From: UBA11098 sp041671525 | Lineage (GTDB): Bacteria > Patescibacteriota > Minisyncoccia > Moranbacterales > UBA2206 | DNA length: 45,918 nt | NCBI GenBank assembly: GCA_041671525.1 | Contig: JBAZBJ010000011.1 | Span: 1-45,918, forward strand | Reading direction: 5' to 3' | Shown: piece by piece, positions 29,727 through 37,516 of the stretch | How positions within the stretch are numbered: position 1 is the stretch's first letter | How the letters are laid out: the number at the start of each line of letters is the position of its first letter | The notes under the pieces: generated by a model | Told to the model about the DNA's origin: nothing | Seen by the model: the letters and a program-made list of their open reading frames with translations, nothing else | Database searches by the model: none | Translations under genes and position numbers: made by a program

Positions 29727-30824
29727 TTATTCGTCTCTTAAGTTAACCACGTTGCGTGGCATTTCGCGGGGTTTCTCCGGTTTTGGTTCTAATTTAACAA
29801 TATTATTAACAGAATTAATTGGTCGTGGTTGTTGGATTGGCGGGAATTTTACCCTGTTAAATAGCTCCGCTCCTCGCTCCGGCGAGGATTTAACAGGGTG
29901 AACGCGAGAAACAAATTCTTGTTTTGCGGGTTGCGGTGTGCTTATTTTTTCGTACGGCAACTGCTGAGGTGAGGAAAAACTGACTGAATTGTGCAATTTT
30001 GACGCATTTTGCTGTGGGTTGCTAAAGCTTGGCTTTAACTGAGCATCCTCTCGGGGAGTGAAAAGCCGAGCTTTAGGTGGGGCGTTGTGGGTTGCTGATT
30101 CTCCCAGAGTTGAACTCTTGGAGATGGCCGGGAAAACGATCTGCTTCCTGACTTTGTCGATAGTGATCGGCGACTGCTCATCATGCGCCTTCAAAATGTA
30201 TCCCAGTTTTTCCCGATCAGCGGCCAGCAAGCGCAACGTGTTGTTGCCATGGAAAATATAATTCCCGCGCTTAATCGAATCAGTGTTGTCATAGCCCACG
30301 GTGAAGGTGTAGTCGGCCAACCAATTTTTGAGCGACGGCCGCACCGGCTCTGGAAAATTCTTGAGAGAAATTCTTTCAGAGGTGATCATCTGTTCGCCAA
30401 TTTCCGGATAAACTTTTAAAGCTTCGCTGATTGGTAAATGATCCAACTGTGCTTGGTAGGCAATCTCCTGAGAATTATCGTTAATTATTTTTTGAGTTAT
30501 CAGGTTTGTAATTTCTTTGGCTTTGGAAAAATCAATCGGAATTTCTTTAGCCAACAAAAACGGCATGTCTTGCAGTGATAATTCGCCAAAATAATAGCTC
30601 CTGATTGCAATTGCGATTCTTGACGCCTGCTCACGGCCAAGATTAAATGTGAAACTGATTCTTTGTACTTGCTCCGCGGTTTTTTGGGAAGTAAGTTTGT
30701 CCTTGCAGGTCTCGGATAACGTATCAAGTTTGTCCCACTTAGCTAAAATGGCAGCAGAAGATTCATCGCCACGGGTTGCGGAAATGGGGAAAAAATAAGA
30801 TTCAATTATATTTGCTGTATACAT
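29727..30824 (-). CDS. Secretion-locus protein of unknown family, with two in-frame palindromes
   Basis: 365 residues, soluble-looking, no signal peptide. Residues 1-240 look folded and helical, ending with VRKQIVFPAIS. Residues 245-365 are low-complexity (Pro, Ser, Gln, Lys). This tail contains two translated palindromes: KARLF...LKPSF, bases 30021-30077 (57 bp, 19 codons), and VHPVKSS...ELFNRVK, arms at 29851-29862 and 29888-29899. I do not recognise the protein. It sits between VirB6-like and PrgI-like genes with 3- and 9-nt gaps, so it is probably a real component. Confidence 0.65.
   Translation of the reverse strand: MYTANIIESYFFPISATRGDESSAAILAKWDKLDTLSETCKDKLTSQKTAEQVQRISFTFNLGREQASRIAIAIRSYYFGELSLQDMPFLLAKEIPIDFSKAKEITNLITQKIINDNSQEIAYQAQLDHLPISEALKVYPEIGEQMITSERISLKNFPEPVRPSLKNWLADYTFTVGYDNTDSIKRGNYIFHGNNTLRLLAADREKLGYILKAHDEQSPITIDKVRKQIVFPAISKSSTLGESATHNAPPKARLFTPREDAQLKPSFSNPQQNASKLHNSVSFSSPQQLPYEKISTPQPAKQEFVSRVHPVKSSPERGAELFNRVKFPPIQQPRPINSVNNIVKLEPKPEKPREMPRNVVNLRDE
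29851..29899. repeat. CCTGTTAAAT...ATTTAACAGG palindrome inside a gene
   Basis: Perfect 12-bp arms ACCCTGTTAAAT and ATTTAACAGGGT with an internal CCTCGC/GCGAGG stem. Read in frame on the minus strand. Confidence 0.85.
30021..30077. repeat. 57-bp AAAGC-palindrome element inside a gene
   Basis: Arms GCTAAAGCTTGGCTTTAAC and AAAAGCCGAGCTTTAGG with about 21 nt between. On the minus strand the arm order and type equal element II of the intergenic composites. 57 nt is 19 codons, so the frame is kept. Confidence 0.85.
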
Positions 30825-30827
30825 ATT

Positions 30828-32978
30828 TTAACTAGTTTCATTTTTATCAAAATGCTCCTTCATGCGCTCATCATTTTTTTGAGCGTTCTCTTTTTGGACT
30901 TCTTCGTGCGGTCTTTGTGGTTGATCTTGTCTTTGTTGTTCTTGATTATTGCTTTCAGTATTGAGTTTATTGTCTACATAAATTTTTCGTTGTGAAGGAG
31001 TAAGTTTTTCGAATAACTTATTCAAATATTGAATGCCCTTCTCTTTTTTCCCAATATTCTTTATGTATTTTTGCAAGTCCTCATCTTTGCCTATGCTATC
31101 ATGCAAACTCTTTTGCTTGGCCAGGTCATCTGATGACATATCCAGCGTTTTTTCGTATATTTCTTCTCTATCGGTAATTTTTCTCTTTATTTTTTCTCCA
31201 GTTTTTTCATCTTTTTCTTCAACCTCAATTCCATTAGCAAGATCATAATCTAGAACGAATTTAATGTCGTTGTCTTTTTTGGCTTTACCTCGGAGTTCAT
31301 TTTGTAGTTCTGCATCTCCGGAGAGTGCCTTCATTGCATCGGCAAAGGTGGCAGAGTCATTAATTTTATCTTTTTTCGACAAATAAAGCGCCGCCGCTTT
31401 CTTCTCTACGCTATCAATAGATTTCAGTTTGGCTTTTGCGGATGATTCACTGAGGCGTTCATCCTCAAATTCCTTTTGCTTGGCAGCTATACGCTTTCTT
31501 TGTATGCTTTCATGAGCACTGCTCCATCCCCTTGGTCCTTTTGTTAGGAGGCCTCCAATTTTTGCCTCTGTTTCCTGCGTTTTGTCTTCGCCACGTAAAC
31601 CAGGAATTTTGCCTAAGAAACCAGGAGCGCCCTTTTTAACGTAGTGATCCTTGGCCATTTTGAGGCCGCCTGGAATGCCAGTACTATGTGCAATGGCTTT
31701 TGGCAGCCATGTGACAGCCTTCGTCGCGAACTTCTGCGCCATCGCCGCACCCTCGATGCCCATTTTCTGCGCGATGCCCATGCCGATCCAGAGGATGACG
31801 ACTGGGACGGCAAATTTAGACATACTAGCGATAGCTCCAAGCTCGTCCTTGCCAATTGCGCCAAAGGCTGTGTTTTGTTCCATTGTGATGGCTGTTGCAT
31901 TCATGACCTTCGTGGCGATAAAAATCATAAAAGCCATGGCTGGGCCAAAAAAAGTATATTTGAAAAGATTTCCCCACCAATCAATTTTGGATGATATCGA
32001 CGGAACAATGACGCCCACAAAAGCCACGGGTGAAAAAATAATAATGATGGCGAGGGCTACAATGCGAATAACAAAAAGCATCGACATCATTAAAAATGTT
32101 ATTGATAAGATAGCTACAAAAACGATAGCGGAAATTAGTTGTGCGACTGAGGCATTAGAGCCAGATTCAACAATCTGTCCAATTGCAGATTTTTCGGCAA
32201 TGTTGGCAAAAATACTGCTAAGGTCAGAATCAGCGACGGGCAGAAGGCTCTTGAAAATCGTGTACATCAATGAATTGCCGACATCAATGATGAAACGAGT
32301 GATTGGAAAACTGAAGTTGACCAAAAGCGCCATCAGAACTACGGTTAGAATAATTTTCTTGTTGGATGAGTCGACCTGGAAAATAATAGTGAAAGCCGTG
32401 TAGAGCAAAACCAAAATAAAAGCGATATTTAAAAGATCTCTAACAATCTTCCAAGATTCATAAATACTATCACCATTTATAACATTGCGTAGACTATTGG
32501 CGTCCGCAGCCCAGGCAAAAATTGCCGCCGAAATTGAAAGCAACCAACCAAAAAATTTTAGTACTGCGAGCAATAGGCAGGTGAAAACAGAGGAAAGAGG
32601 AGATTTAGGAGACCAACATGATCCATCTGCTGTTGATACAGTATTTGCAGCCTGTTTGTAATCATCAGATAATTTTTGTCCAATAGTTGTATTCGAATCT
32701 GTTAAAATTGAGTCATCTATCCAATTCAGTGCGAAATTTTTTTCTGGGTATGCAGTCTTTAAATAATTTAAAAAGTCTACTGTGCACTCTTGTTTAGATT
32801 GTATGGCAAGAAATTTTTGTTGATCAGCGTTCGTTAGATATGTGGCGTTTGGGTTTATAACGCATTTTTCAGCGGCCAAAACATTAGCTGTTCCACCAAA
32901 AAACAAAAACCCACTAACCATCATGAAGAGAAGTAGGAAAAAAGAAGTCTGGATATTTTTCTGGAATAATTTTTTCAC
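30828..32978 (-). CDS. VirB6/TrbL-like polytopic channel protein
   Basis: 716 residues. Signal-like N-terminal helix (about 12-35), a short exported region with cysteines, then about seven membrane helices (residues 125-415) including LLNIAFILVLLYTAFTIIFQV, VVLMALLVNFSFPITRFIIDVGNSLM, SITFLMMSMLFVIRIVALAIIIIFSPVAFVG and FFGPAMAFMIFIA, the pattern of VirB6/TrbL proteins. Residues 430-716 form a long charged, helical cytoplasmic tail (TKGPRGWSSAHESIQRKRIAA onward) with a Gln/Asn-rich end, unlike standard VirB6. Likely the inner-membrane channel of the machine. Confidence 0.8.
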   Translation of the reverse strand: MKKLFQKNIQTSFFLLLFMMVSGFLFFGGTANVLAAEKCVINPNATYLTNADQQKFLAIQSKQECTVDFLNYLKTAYPEKNFALNWIDDSILTDSNTTIGQKLSDDYKQAANTVSTADGSCWSPKSPLSSVFTCLLLAVLKFFGWLLSISAAIFAWAADANSLRNVINGDSIYESWKIVRDLLNIAFILVLLYTAFTIIFQVDSSNKKIILTVVLMALLVNFSFPITRFIIDVGNSLMYTIFKSLLPVADSDLSSIFANIAEKSAIGQIVESGSNASVAQLISAIVFVAILSITFLMMSMLFVIRIVALAIIIIFSPVAFVGVIVPSISSKIDWWGNLFKYTFFGPAMAFMIFIATKVMNATAITMEQNTAFGAIGKDELGAIASMSKFAVPVVILWIGMGIAQKMGIEGAAMAQKFATKAVTWLPKAIAHSTGIPGGLKMAKDHYVKKGAPGFLGKIPGLRGEDKTQETEAKIGGLLTKGPRGWSSAHESIQRKRIAAKQKEFEDERLSESSAKAKLKSIDSVEKKAAALYLSKKDKINDSATFADAMKALSGDAELQNELRGKAKKDNDIKFVLDYDLANGIEVEEKDEKTGEKIKRKITDREEIYEKTLDMSSDDLAKQKSLHDSIGKDEDLQKYIKNIGKKEKGIQYLNKLFEKLTPSQRKIYVDNKLNTESNNQEQQRQDQPQRPHEEVQKENAQKNDERMKEHFDKNETS

Positions 32979-33005
32979 CCTGGAAATAAAATTAAAAAAT
33001 CAAAT

Positions 33006-33944
33006 TTATCTTCTGTACAGCGCGCCGGGTCCGATGTTGCTGATTGCTTTGTTCATCTCGCCAATCGCTTGTGAGCGCACATTGGTCACTTCGCGGTGGA
33101 CGCCGGCCTGGATCTGCCCGATACCGTTGATCATGGATTGGTTGATGGTATTGGAAACGGCTCCGATGACAACCTGGCGCCAATTGGTCGCGTTGGTGAT
33201 GATGTCTTTGCCCATGTTTTGAACCTTGGCAACCTGCGCTTCGATCAAGCCGGCCGGATTGACGGTGATGCCGTTGACTTTTTTCCCCAAAAATCCGGAG
33301 CTGGTGGCCTCCAACTGAGCGATCGTCTTTTGATTTTCCAGTTCTTCTTGATATTTGTCTTGTATGTATGTTTTGTAGATTGGTTCGTAATTTATGCCGG
33401 AAAAAAGTAGAGTAAACCTTTGAAACGGACGTGGGCCGGAAAATATTTTCGCGGGATCCCCCTGAAATGTTACTCTTGGTTGGATTATGTCTGAGGTCGC
33501 GCGTTTGGCGCTCTGTTCCAACTGGCTCAGATAGCTCATGCCAATGCCTTCGGCCGTTTTGGAAACATAGCCGGTCAAAGAACCGCGGCCGCGCAGCGAT
33601 TGGCTGATGTAGTCATTGATAAAAACATTGGTCCGTGCCACCGGCTGTTTGACAGCATAGGCGCGCCAGTCAGTGATGATCATCGGTCCGCCGGAATTTT
33701 TGCCGGTGATCAGATAAGACATTTCACTGTTCAAGGCATCCACGGCGGCTTGCTGGGCGGCGCCAAGCTGGATGGCACTGATTGTTTCGCGAATCATCTC
33801 GCGAGCATCTTTCCAAGCCGCCGCCGCGAGTGACAGCCAGGCCTGGGCGGGTTGTGGCTGCGGATAAAAGGAAAAAGTCAAAACCAAAAGCAAGAGAATG
33901 ATTTTTTTTCTGAATATGAAAGTTTTGTTTTTGAATAGATGCAT
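33006..33944 (-). CDS. Secreted helical protein of the secretion locus (possibly VirB5/TrbJ-like)
   Basis: 312 residues from ATG 33944, chosen because it gives a clean signal peptide (FRKKIILLLLVLTFSFYPQPQPAQA) while the open frame to 34085 overlaps the next gene. After the signal the protein is mostly helical: WLSLAAAAWKDAREMIRETISAIQLGAAQQAAVDALNSEMSYL, later ELENQKTIAQLEATSSGFLGKKVNGITVNPAGLIEAQV. A secreted, coiled protein beside VirB6 is reminiscent of VirB5/TrbJ, but no diagnostic motif is seen. Lies 27 nt upstream of the VirB6-like gene on the same strand. Confidence 0.65.
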   Translation of the reverse strand: MHLFKNKTFIFRKKIILLLLVLTFSFYPQPQPAQAWLSLAAAAWKDAREMIRETISAIQLGAAQQAAVDALNSEMSYLITGKNSGGPMIITDWRAYAVKQPVARTNVFINDYISQSLRGRGSLTGYVSKTAEGIGMSYLSQLEQSAKRATSDIIQPRVTFQGDPAKIFSGPRPFQRFTLLFSGINYEPIYKTYIQDKYQEELENQKTIAQLEATSSGFLGKKVNGITVNPAGLIEAQVAKVQNMGKDIITNATNWRQVVIGAVSNTINQSMINGIGQIQAGVHREVTNVRSQAIGEMNKAISNIGPGALYRR

Positions 33945-33963
33945 TTGTATCTTTTGGGAATAT

Positions 33964-34887
33964 TTAGCGCTTGAGGATGGTGGCGGAACTTGGTGTCGAT
34001 GGATTAATCGTGGTGTTTGTCGAGTCGTCAATTTCTGGCGGTGTGATGCCGAGCGCGTTGAGCTTGCCCTTGATGGCATCGTCATAGGTCAGTCCGTATT
34101 CGCTGAACTTGCCGGAAGCTTCTTCGGAGAAACTGATCAGAGATTCCATAAAGCTGGCCAGTTTGGAAATATTCACCAAGTCAGTCAATGGATCTTCAGT
34201 GTTGGCAGAAATAGTAGGTTTGAGGGCAATGGCATATTTGGCGAATTGAAGAGCCTTGGTGTGAATTTCCAAAACGTCCTCAGGAACTTCGACTGTGCGG
34301 AGTTGGTCCAAAATTTTTTGTCCACTCTGAGAAATTTCTGCTAACTGGGAACTGTCACGACTGTTCAACGCGGCGTCGATGCTTTGCGTGAAATATGAAG
34401 CCATGCCGTTCAAATCATCGCCGCTGGTAATCGGCTTGGGTGAGCTGCTGGACATGATGTAATAAACCGCAATCATGTAATTGGTGAAATCCTCTTTTTT
34501 CTTGGCCTTGATCTGTTCGGCGGTGCCTGTGTAGTTTTGTTTTTTGATTTTTATTTCATCCGGTGAGATTGTCGGCAGATCGCTTTCGGAAAATTTTTGA
34601 CTGATGGAGTCGGTGATAATTGATTGCATTTTGTCGACCGAAATTTGCTGTTCATCCGGGTCGCTGCTGGTCGCCAAAGCTGAAAGTTTTTGCGCCACTT
34701 GCCCGGTCAAATTATTCGGGTCATTGCTGAAGGTGTCGTTGCCTTCGGCAGCAACAGAATTGTCGCTGTCCGGAAGAACGTTGGTCGTCGAATTGAAGCC
34801 TTCCTGAGCGGAAATCAGAAAGCCATAGCTCAAAATTACTAAGCCGGTTAAAATTAGTAGAGATAGTTTTATATTCCTGGTTTGCAC
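33964..34887 (-). CDS. Secreted helical protein, first gene of the secretion locus
   Basis: 307 residues from GTG 34887 (QTRNIKLSLLILTGLVILSYG, signal peptide). The frame is open to 35634, but that part lies antisense to the UbiA gene. Mature part is helical and polar: NNLTGQVAQKLSALATSSDP, YFTQSIDAALNSRDSSQLAEISQSGQKILDQL, IHTKALQFAKYAIALKP; Ser/Thr-rich end. Family not recognised. A TATAAT lies only 6 nt before the GTG, so the message would start at or next to the start codon (leaderless). Divergent from UbiA. It looks like the head of a long minus-strand operon running to about 18558. Confidence 0.65.
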   Translation of the reverse strand: MQTRNIKLSLLILTGLVILSYGFLISAQEGFNSTTNVLPDSDNSVAAEGNDTFSNDPNNLTGQVAQKLSALATSSDPDEQQISVDKMQSIITDSISQKFSESDLPTISPDEIKIKKQNYTGTAEQIKAKKKEDFTNYMIAVYYIMSSSSPKPITSGDDLNGMASYFTQSIDAALNSRDSSQLAEISQSGQKILDQLRTVEVPEDVLEIHTKALQFAKYAIALKPTISANTEDPLTDLVNISKLASFMESLISFSEEASGKFSEYGLTYDDAIKGKLNALGITPPEIDDSTNTTINPSTPSSATILKR

Positions 34888-34893
34888 ATAAAA

Positions 34894-34899
34894 ATTATA
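34894..34899 (-). promoter_or_regulatory. -10 element giving a leaderless secretion-locus transcript
   Basis: TATAAT on the minus strand with a weak TTGTTG about 15 bp further upstream. The expected start, 7 nt downstream, is the G of the GTG at 34887. Confidence 0.5.
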
Positions 34900-35001
34900 A
34901 CACAAAAATAGCCGCAACAACAGATAGTTATGCACAGAAAGAAGCGTCTGGCCGGCAAAAGTTTGTTTGCATAAAAGTTGGAACATTGATAAATTTAAAG
35001 C

Positions 35002-36627
35002 ATGGAAAAAGCTCTGGAAAAAGTTAGGAATTTGCTCAATGCGATTTTCGAGAAAGAGGTTGGTGTCTTGGTCTGGGTGGGATCCTTCTTGGGCATCGTC
35101 GGGCTGCGTGTTTTCATCGAAACTATCGTGATTCCATTTAGCAATACGCCGGATGGAGTGTTGGTCGAATATCTGCACAATCTGTTCTTTTTTTTGATCT
35201 CGTTTGTGGTTATTTGGCTTATTTTGAGCAAAATATTGCATATTAATCCGTGCAAACTGGCGGCTTTGTTTTTGGGTGCCGCTTGGTTGATCGTTTTGCC
35301 ACCGATTTTGGATATAATTAAAACTGGGCAGGGTGTCTATTGGAGTTTTTATGCTTTGGATGGGCCAAAAGGTCTGTGGGGCGAATTCATCACCTTTTTC
35401 GGCCATCTGCCTTCTGGCATTGTGTATTTTGGAACGCGCATCGTGTTCGCTTCGGTTATCGGTTTGATTTTTCTTTTGGCATATGTGCTGACCAAAAACC
35501 TCTGGAGATCTCTTTTTGGCGCTTTCATGGCTTATTTGACACTCTTTTTTATGGGATCCTTCCCCTCCTGGTTTGCTTTCGGCTATTATTTTTTCGTTGA
35601 CCCACAAAAAATCGCGGACATCCAGGGCTTTCATATTGCTCAGCTATTTGGAGCTCAAACAAGCATTTTTGGGGTTAAATTTGATAATCTGAAATATGCT
35701 TTTGCCCATAACCTGGATTTGGTGTATTTCCTTGTACTGGTGGGGGCACTTTGCTGGCTATTTTTTGCTTTAAATAAAGAAAAATTGTGGGCAGTGGTGA
35801 AAAATGCCCGCCTGCCACAGCTGATTTACCACACTGGGCTCTTTGGCGTCGGACTCGGTTTGGGATTTTTGGCTTATCCAGGCAATTTAAATCTCAATGT
35901 CTTTTCATTTTTCGCAGTTTTGGATTTGATTGTCGGTGTCTGGTTGGCTTGGGTTGCCTCGGTTATTGTGAATGATGTTTATGATTTTGAGATTGACAAA
36001 ATTTCCAATGCCAGCCGGCCGTTGCAGATGAATATTTTCACGCGCAAGGAATATCTGAACCTGGGCGTGATAATTTTTGCACTATCGCTGCTGGGCGGCC
36101 TGATGGTCAGTGTGAAGTTCATGTTTATTTTGTTTTTTTACCAATTTCTGGCTTGGGCATATTCGGCGCCACCTTTTCGCCTGAAAAAATTTCCGGGCGT
36201 GGCGACTTTCATCAGCGCGTTGGCGTCACTGCTGATCATGCTCATGGGCTTTTTCCTTTTCTCGGGTGATCAGAATATCGCCGGACTGTCCTGGCGGATC
36301 ATCATCTTGCTGCTAGCGGCGCTCACGCTTTCCTTGCCAATTAAGGATTTCAAAGATATTGAAGGTGACAAGAAATATCGGATTTGGACGATTCCGGTGA
36401 TTTTTGGTGAAGAAAAAGGGCGGCTGATTGTGGCCGTGGGCATCTTCATCTCTTTCATGCTAAGCGTCTTTCTTTTGAATGAATTTCGTCTGTTCTGGTG
36501 GGCGTTGCTGTTTGGCGGTGCAGCTTTTTTGATCGTCATCAATAAAAAACCGCGCCAATTGTTTTGGTGGGTTTTGGGGGTTGTTTCAATTTACGGAATT
36601 ATTTTGGTGAAGACTTTGTTTCTTTAG
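35002..36627 (+). CDS. UbiA-family prenyltransferase with long N-terminal membrane extension
   Basis: 541 residues, far longer than the usual 280-320. Residues about 280-541 form the UbiA domain: NDVYDFEID at about 323-331 (NDxxDxxxD) and KDFKDIEGD at about 448-456 (DxxxD), both prenyl-diphosphate/Mg binding, with AYSAPPFRLKKFPGVATFISALASL between them. Residues 1-270 add about seven membrane helices of unknown family. The enzyme attaches a prenyl chain to an acceptor (quinone, lipid or sugar precursor); which one is not evident. It ends with a 4-nt overlap on ksgA, convergent. Confidence 0.85.
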   Translation: MEKALEKVRNLLNAIFEKEVGVLVWVGSFLGIVGLRVFIETIVIPFSNTPDGVLVEYLHNLFFFLISFVVIWLILSKILHINPCKLAALFLGAAWLIVLPPILDIIKTGQGVYWSFYALDGPKGLWGEFITFFGHLPSGIVYFGTRIVFASVIGLIFLLAYVLTKNLWRSLFGAFMAYLTLFFMGSFPSWFAFGYYFFVDPQKIADIQGFHIAQLFGAQTSIFGVKFDNLKYAFAHNLDLVYFLVLVGALCWLFFALNKEKLWAVVKNARLPQLIYHTGLFGVGLGLGFLAYPGNLNLNVFSFFAVLDLIVGVWLAWVASVIVNDVYDFEIDKISNASRPLQMNIFTRKEYLNLGVIIFALSLLGGLMVSVKFMFILFFYQFLAWAYSAPPFRLKKFPGVATFISALASLLIMLMGFFLFSGDQNIAGLSWRIIILLLAALTLSLPIKDFKDIEGDKKYRIWTIPVIFGEEKGRLIVAVGIFISFMLSVFLLNEFRLFWWALLFGGAAFLIVINKKPRQLFWWVLGVVSIYGIILVKTLFL

Positions 36628-37421
36628 AATAGTTTTTGCAGTTCCTTCCAATCTTCCACAGAAAGCTCTTGGGCGCGGACATTCGGAGTGAATCCGAGTG
36701 TTTTTAATTTTTCCTCGACGACGTTTTTATCCAGATGAAAGGTGTTGGAAAGATTGTTGACCAGAGTTTTGCGTTTGGCGGAAAAACCGGCTTTTACAAT
36801 TTTGAAAAATTCTTTAACTTCTTCGGTGGTTTGGGTTTCGTGGTTTACATTTGGCGTTATGCGAATGACCGCACTATCCACTTGCGGAACGGGAAAGAAT
36901 GAATTTTTGCTCACTGTAAAAAGAATTTCTGCGTCTGCGTAATATTGCACTGACACCGCTAGAATGCTCATTTTTCCTGGCTTTGCTGCGATGCGCTCGG
37001 CCACTTCTTTTTGCACCATCAGAATCATTTCTTGCGGTTGGTTCGTATTTTCCAGAAACAATCGAATGATCGGTGAGGTGATGTAATACGGGATGTTGGC
37101 GATGACCCGGTAGTTTGTAGTTGGTAGTTTGTAGTTGGTAGCCAGCTCTGAAAGATTGATATTTAAGATGTCGGCATGAATTATTTCGACATTGGGCGTA
37201 TCTTTAAATTTATTTTCCAAGCCAGGAATCAAGTTGCGGTCAATTTCAATCGCTAAAACTTTCCCGGCCTGTTCGGCGAGTTTTTCTGTCAGCACGCCTT
37301 CGCCCGGACCAATTTCAATGATAAAATCGTCCGCAGTCAGATTAGCAGAAGTGATGATTTTTTGGACAACGCTTTCATCACGCAGAAAGTTTTGTCCCAG
37401 TGATTTTTTCGGTTTGATCAT
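36624..37421 (-). CDS. rsmA: 16S rRNA dimethyladenosine transferase
   Basis: Also known as ksgA; dimethylates two adjacent adenosines near the 3' end of 16S rRNA. 265 residues from ATG 37421 (MIKPKKSLGQNFLRD); the frame extends 9 nt into the repeat upstream. SAM motif EIGPGEGVLTEKLAEQAGKVLAIEID, catalytic ANIPYYITSPII (NIPY), C-terminal helical domain. An insertion TNYKLPTTNYR just before RVIANIPYY comes from a short tandem DNA repeat (about 37110-37142) and lies in a surface loop before the active-site strand. Otherwise normal. Confidence 0.94.
   Translation of the reverse strand: MIKPKKSLGQNFLRDESVVQKIITSANLTADDFIIEIGPGEGVLTEKLAEQAGKVLAIEIDRNLIPGLENKFKDTPNVEIIHADILNINLSELATNYKLPTTNYRVIANIPYYITSPIIRLFLENTNQPQEMILMVQKEVAERIAAKPGKMSILAVSVQYYADAEILFTVSKNSFFPVPQVDSAVIRITPNVNHETQTTEEVKEFFKIVKAGFSAKRKTLVNNLSNTFHLDKNVVEEKLKTLGFTPNVRAQELSVEDWKELQKLF
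37110..37142 (-). repeat. Tandem repeat (GTAGTTTGTAGTTG) inside ksgA
   Basis: Words TAGTTTGTAGTTGG repeated about twice in tandem; translated as TNYKLPTTNYR in frame. Confidence 0.75.
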
Positions 37422-37426
37422 GCTTG

Positions 37427-37510
37427 TCATTCCGAGCTTGTCGAGGAATCTAATTAGATCCTTCGATTTCGTTCGAATAAATTCTTACTACACTCAGGAT
37501 GATTCGCTGT
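37427..37510. repeat. TGTCATTCCGAG-type palindrome, copy 2
   Basis: TGTCATTCCGAGC ... GAGGAATCT ... AGATCCTTCG ... CTCAGGATGA, same word order as at 7902-7990, here between ksgA and the G5/barrel gene and partly in the ksgA leader. Confidence 0.85.
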
Positions 37511-37516
37511 GGCGAA

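Noticed and set aside
34888..35634. Upstream extension of the secreted helical protein (open frame to 35634)
   Set aside because: It lies antisense to the UbiA gene and has no domain sense; the GTG at 34887 gives a clean signal peptide.
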